Shown here one piece after another: positions 61,322 to 64,000 of a stretch of DNA of 64,000 nucleotides; the first letter of the stretch is position 1, and every line of letters begins with the position of its first letter. The DNA comes from Sphingomonas faeni. GTDB lineage: Bacteria > Pseudomonadota > Alphaproteobacteria > Sphingomonadales > Sphingomonadaceae. Both the position numbers and the translations under genes were made by a program. The notes under the pieces are model-generated. The model saw nothing but the letters and a program-made list of their open reading frames with translations. It searched no databases and was not told the origin of the DNA. The stretch lies in NCBI RefSeq assembly GCF_024273235.1, contig NZ_JANBVH010000007.1:1-64000 (forward strand), read 5' to 3'.

Positions 61322-63043
61322 ATGATGCGGTTGGTAATGATCGGTGTTGCGGCGATCGCCGTTCTCGCTCCCGCAAGAGCCGATCCGACCGATGCCGCCG
61401 ACGCGTTTTCCGTGGTCGTAGAGGTCGATGCCGGTCGCCCAGAACGGCCCGTCGAACCGGTGTGGCGGTTCTTCGGCGCAGACGAGCCGAACTATGCGAC
61501 GATGAAGGACGGGCGAACTACCCTGGCGACGCTAGGCAAACTCGCACCCGACCACGTGTATTTCCGCACCCATAACCTTTTCACCTCGGGCGATGGCACC
61601 CCTGCATTGAAATGGGGGTCCACTGGTATCTATTCGGAAGATGCGAGTGGCCGCCCAGTCTACAACTGGACCGTGGTAGATCGGATTTTCGACACGTACC
61701 GCGCACGTGGCGTGAAACCCTATGTTGAGCTCGGCTTCATGCCCGAGGCGATGTCGACCAAGCCGATCCCCTATCAGCATGATTGGCGACCGGGCAGCGG
61801 CGCATTGCGCACCGGCTGGGCCTATCCTCCGCGCGACTACGGACGGTGGGAGGAATTGATCTACCAGTGGGTGCGTCACTGCATCGACCGCTATGGCCGC
61901 GAAGACGTCGCGAGCTGGTATTTCCAGACCTGGAACGAAGCCAATCTGCCACAATATTACTGGGACGGTACGCGTGAGGAATTCTTCCGGCTTCACGATG
62001 CCGCGGTCCGCGGCGTCCGGCGGGCGATGCCGGAGGCGCGCGTCGGAGGACCGGACAATGCCGGTGCCGGCGACGATTTCCTTACGGCATTCATGGCACA
62101 CGTACAGGCGTCGGGCACGCCCACCGACTTCCTGTCCTTCCATGCAAAGGGTCAGCCCCTGCTTGTCGAGGATGGGACTGGCAGTCATGTCCGCATGGGC
62201 TTGAACACCCACCTCAAAGCCGCCGAGCACGAGTTCACAGCGATCAGCGCCAACCCGGCATTCATAGACAAACCCATCGTCATCGGGGAATCCGATCCGG
62301 AAGGCTGCGCGGCGTGCCAGGGGCCGGCCAACGCGTACCGCAACGGAACCATGTATTCGAGCTACACCGCGGCATCGTTCCCGCGGCTGCTCGCGCTTGC
62401 CGATCGCCATCACCTCAAACTCGAAGGTATCCTGTCATGGGCCTTCGAGTTCGAGGATCAGGCACCGTTCGCGGGCTTTCGCCAATTGACTTCGAACGGC
62501 ATCGACCTGCCGGTCATGAACATGTTCAAGATGTTCGCGCGGATGAAAGGTCGGTACTTGCCGGCCGTGTCCGACCATCAGGTCGCGTTGGACACCGTGA
62601 TGCGCGACGGCGTGCGCGGCATCGCGGATGTAGGCAGCATTGCCAGCCTCGACGGCGATGCGCTGTCGGTGCTCGTCTGGCACTATCATGACGACGATCT
62701 GCCGGGGCCCAAAGCGGCGGTACAGTTGCGGCTCCGTCGACTACCCCGCGCCCATGCCAAGGGCACCGTGATAACCCACTACCGAATAGATGCGAGCCAT
62801 TCGAACAGTTTCGCCGTCTGGCAGGCCATGGGATCGCCGCTAGCCCCGTCGAACGAACAACGCGCCTCGCTGCTAAAGGCCGCAAAGCTCGCGACCATGG
62901 ATGCCGAGCCCAAGACGCTTGCGGCTCGCAGCGGCGACGCCAAGCTGACGTTCGACCTGCCGCGCCAAGGCGTCTCGCTACTGGTCATTACCCCGGCCTC
63001 GCGTGAAACCAGGCGTCGAAGGATCGTGAGCAGCCGTCGATGA
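61322..63043 (+). CDS. GH39-like glycoside hydrolase, exported
   Basis: This encodes 573 residues from ATG 61322 (or 61325), with signal peptide (IGVAAIAVLAPARA|DP). The catalytic TIM barrel resembles GH39 beta-xylosidases: VWRFFGADEPNYATMKDG, GVKPYVELGFMPEAMS, acid/base Glu206 in FQTWNEANLP, probable nucleophile Glu323 in IVIGESDPEG and LSWAFEFED. A beta-sandwich-like C-terminal part (about 470-573) ends VSLLVITP. Probably removes xylose or a related sugar from side chains outside the cell. It follows the acetyl-esterase by 176 bases. Confidence 0.85.
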   Translation: MMRLVMIGVAAIAVLAPARADPTDAADAFSVVVEVDAGRPERPVEPVWRFFGADEPNYATMKDGRTTLATLGKLAPDHVYFRTHNLFTSGDGTPALKWGSTGIYSEDASGRPVYNWTVVDRIFDTYRARGVKPYVELGFMPEAMSTKPIPYQHDWRPGSGALRTGWAYPPRDYGRWEELIYQWVRHCIDRYGREDVASWYFQTWNEANLPQYYWDGTREEFFRLHDAAVRGVRRAMPEARVGGPDNAGAGDDFLTAFMAHVQASGTPTDFLSFHAKGQPLLVEDGTGSHVRMGLNTHLKAAEHEFTAISANPAFIDKPIVIGESDPEGCAACQGPANAYRNGTMYSSYTAASFPRLLALADRHHLKLEGILSWAFEFEDQAPFAGFRQLTSNGIDLPVMNMFKMFARMKGRYLPAVSDHQVALDTVMRDGVRGIADVGSIASLDGDALSVLVWHYHDDDLPGPKAAVQLRLRRLPRAHAKGTVITHYRIDASHSNSFAVWQAMGSPLAPSNEQRASLLKAAKLATMDAEPKTLAARSGDAKLTFDLPRQGVSLLVITPASRETRRRRIVSSRR

Positions 63044-63176
63044 GACGCGCGCACATGATCTTCGGTCTATGATTGGACGGGCAGCGCATTAAACCGACGC
63101 GATACGCCTTGGCCGAATGACTGCCGTTTGCCTGTGCGCATCGGATACGGACCGGCAGGCTGAGAGAGGATCGCCT

Positions 63177-64000
63177 GTGCCTAATTATAGTAGAATGTCC
63201 ATGGCTACACTCTTTCTGCTGGTCGGGTGTGGGCCGACTCCCCCCGCCTCGGCACCAGCCGAACCCGACACATCCGCATTACCGGTGAACTACGGGACGG
63301 CGACCCCAACCGCGTCCAAGCCCTTTAAGATCAATCCCGTCGCCTCGTTTGATTCGCCTTGGGCGCTGGCCTTTCTGCCAGATCAGAGGATGCTGGTGAC
63401 CGAAAAGCCCGGCAGGTTGTGGCTGGTAACCGCGGCGGGAGTAAAATCGCCCGTCAGCGGAGTGCCTCGCGTACACTTCGAAGGACAGGGCGGGCTGCTG
63501 TTCATCGCCACTGCGCCTGACTTCGCGCAGAGCCGGCAAATATACCTTACATATTCCGAACCTGGCGAAGGCGGCGATGGCTTGGCGCTTGCCCGAGCAA
63601 CGCTCGATTTCGGCGCGGCTCAACCGACGCTGAAAGACCTTCGGGTGCTCTGGCGGCAGCTGCCCCGCGGCAATGGCGGGCAGTTCGGCGGGTACATCGC
63701 GTTCTCGCCGGACGGGCGCTATCTTTTCCTCACCTCCGGTGAGAGGCAGCGGTTTACCCCGGCGCAAGACCCCGACCAGGCGCTTGGCAAAATTCTGCGA
63801 CTGAGGCTGGACGGCAAGCCTGCACCCGGCAACCCCGGCGCGGGCAAGGTTGGCGCCACGACTATTGGCATCATCGATCCGCCGGCTAATACCGGTTCCG
63901 CCGCTACCACGCCGGTGCGCAAGGCCACGATACCCGGCCCGAACCTGACTCGGGCGGAGACATGGACGACAGGTCATCGAAACCCCTACGGGCTGGCGTT
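63177..64000 (+). CDS. PQQ-dependent sugar dehydrogenase, N-terminal part (runs off the window)
   Basis: The open frame from GTG 63177 continues past the end of the window. GAGAGGA six bases upstream supports this start; ATG 63195 is the alternative. The N-terminus (MPNYSRMSMATLFLLVGC) is a lipoprotein signal with lipobox LVGC. The sequence then matches soluble aldose dehydrogenases of the YliI/Asd type: FDSPWALAFLPDQRMLVTEKPGRLWLV, VHFEGQGGLL, FSPDGRYLFLTSGERQRF, DPDQALGKILRL and ETWTTGHRNPYGLA. The enzyme oxidises aldose sugars to lactones in the periplasm, passing electrons through PQQ. At least 274 residues are present. Confidence 0.85.
   Translation, partial: MPNYSRMSMATLFLLVGCGPTPPASAPAEPDTSALPVNYGTATPTASKPFKINPVASFDSPWALAFLPDQRMLVTEKPGRLWLVTAAGVKSPVSGVPRVHFEGQGGLLFIATAPDFAQSRQIYLTYSEPGEGGDGLALARATLDFGAAQPTLKDLRVLWRQLPRGNGGQFGGYIAFSPDGRYLFLTSGERQRFTPAQDPDQALGKILRLRLDGKPAPGNPGAGKVGATTIGIIDPPANTGSAATTPVRKATIPGPNLTRAETWTTGHRNPYGLA

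Noticed and set aside
1..64000. CRISPR arrays, rRNA genes, prophage modules, secondary-metabolite synthases
   Set aside because: No regularly spaced short repeats, rRNA sequence, phage structural genes or NRPS/PKS domains were found.

Overview
The window is high-GC DNA whose gene content points to a Sphingomonas-like alphaproteobacterium. Signs of this are four TonB-dependent receptors (two served by FecI/FecR-type sigma and anti-sigma pairs), many secreted esterases and glycosidases, an RcnB-family periplasmic protein, and GC-rich intergenic inverted repeats. Apart from recJ and tRNA-Glu, almost everything is accessory metabolism: uptake and breakdown of esters, glycosides and aromatic or nitrogen-containing compounds.

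Layout. 1-4.5 kb: RcnB-family protein, prolyl-4-hydroxylase-like oxygenase, recJ and tRNA-Glu(TTC), with four inverted repeats between genes. 4.5-5.7 kb: two decayed genes directly after the tRNA (a transporter tail with a one-base frameshift and a glyoxalase-fold gene with an in-frame TAG). 6-16.6 kb: a GH5-like hydrolase, then two divergent operons, esterase/acyl-CoA ligase/TetR leftward and TonB receptor/MFS/lipoprotein/CE1-type esterase rightward. Both operons are bound together by 4-base gene overlaps, and a 22-bp near-perfect palindrome lies between them. 16.7-22 kb: a truncated M28-like peptidase running into a TonB receptor-FecR-FecI cassette. 22.3-23.3 kb: an IS110-family insertion sequence.

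24-45 kb: a 20-kb catabolic supercluster. It holds a Rieske oxygenase and a VanB-type reductase, two acetamidase/formamidase enzymes (one fused to an AraC-type regulator in a single 770-residue protein), a second free AraC regulator, a LigB-type ring-opening dioxygenase, a VOC protein, two TauD-family dioxygenases, SDR and ribokinase genes, TonB, MFS and BASS-type transport genes, and a leftward operon of a RutA-like flavin monooxygenase, a RutB-like amidohydrolase and an M20-type hydrolase. Together they suggest oxidation and opening of a nitrogen-containing ring or amide, with amide nitrogen released by the amidases. The substrate cannot be read from sequence.

45.5-55 kb: a leftward seven-gene locus of ECF sigma factor, FecR, TonB receptor, lipoprotein esterase, GH1 beta-glucosidase, HSL-type esterase and a second esterase, which looks like a dedicated uptake and cleavage system for a glycosylated ester. 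55-64 kb: single genes (hydroxypyruvate-isomerase-like, DUF2490, DUF885, a secreted small protein coupled to an esterase, a GH39-like glycosidase and the start of a PQQ-dependent sugar dehydrogenase), with several relics. A diverged ~60-bp repeat recurs six times in the gaps.

The most unusual object is the AraC-acetamidase fusion at 26242-28554. Its unfused counterparts lie 3.3 kb downstream as adjacent genes in the opposite domain order.
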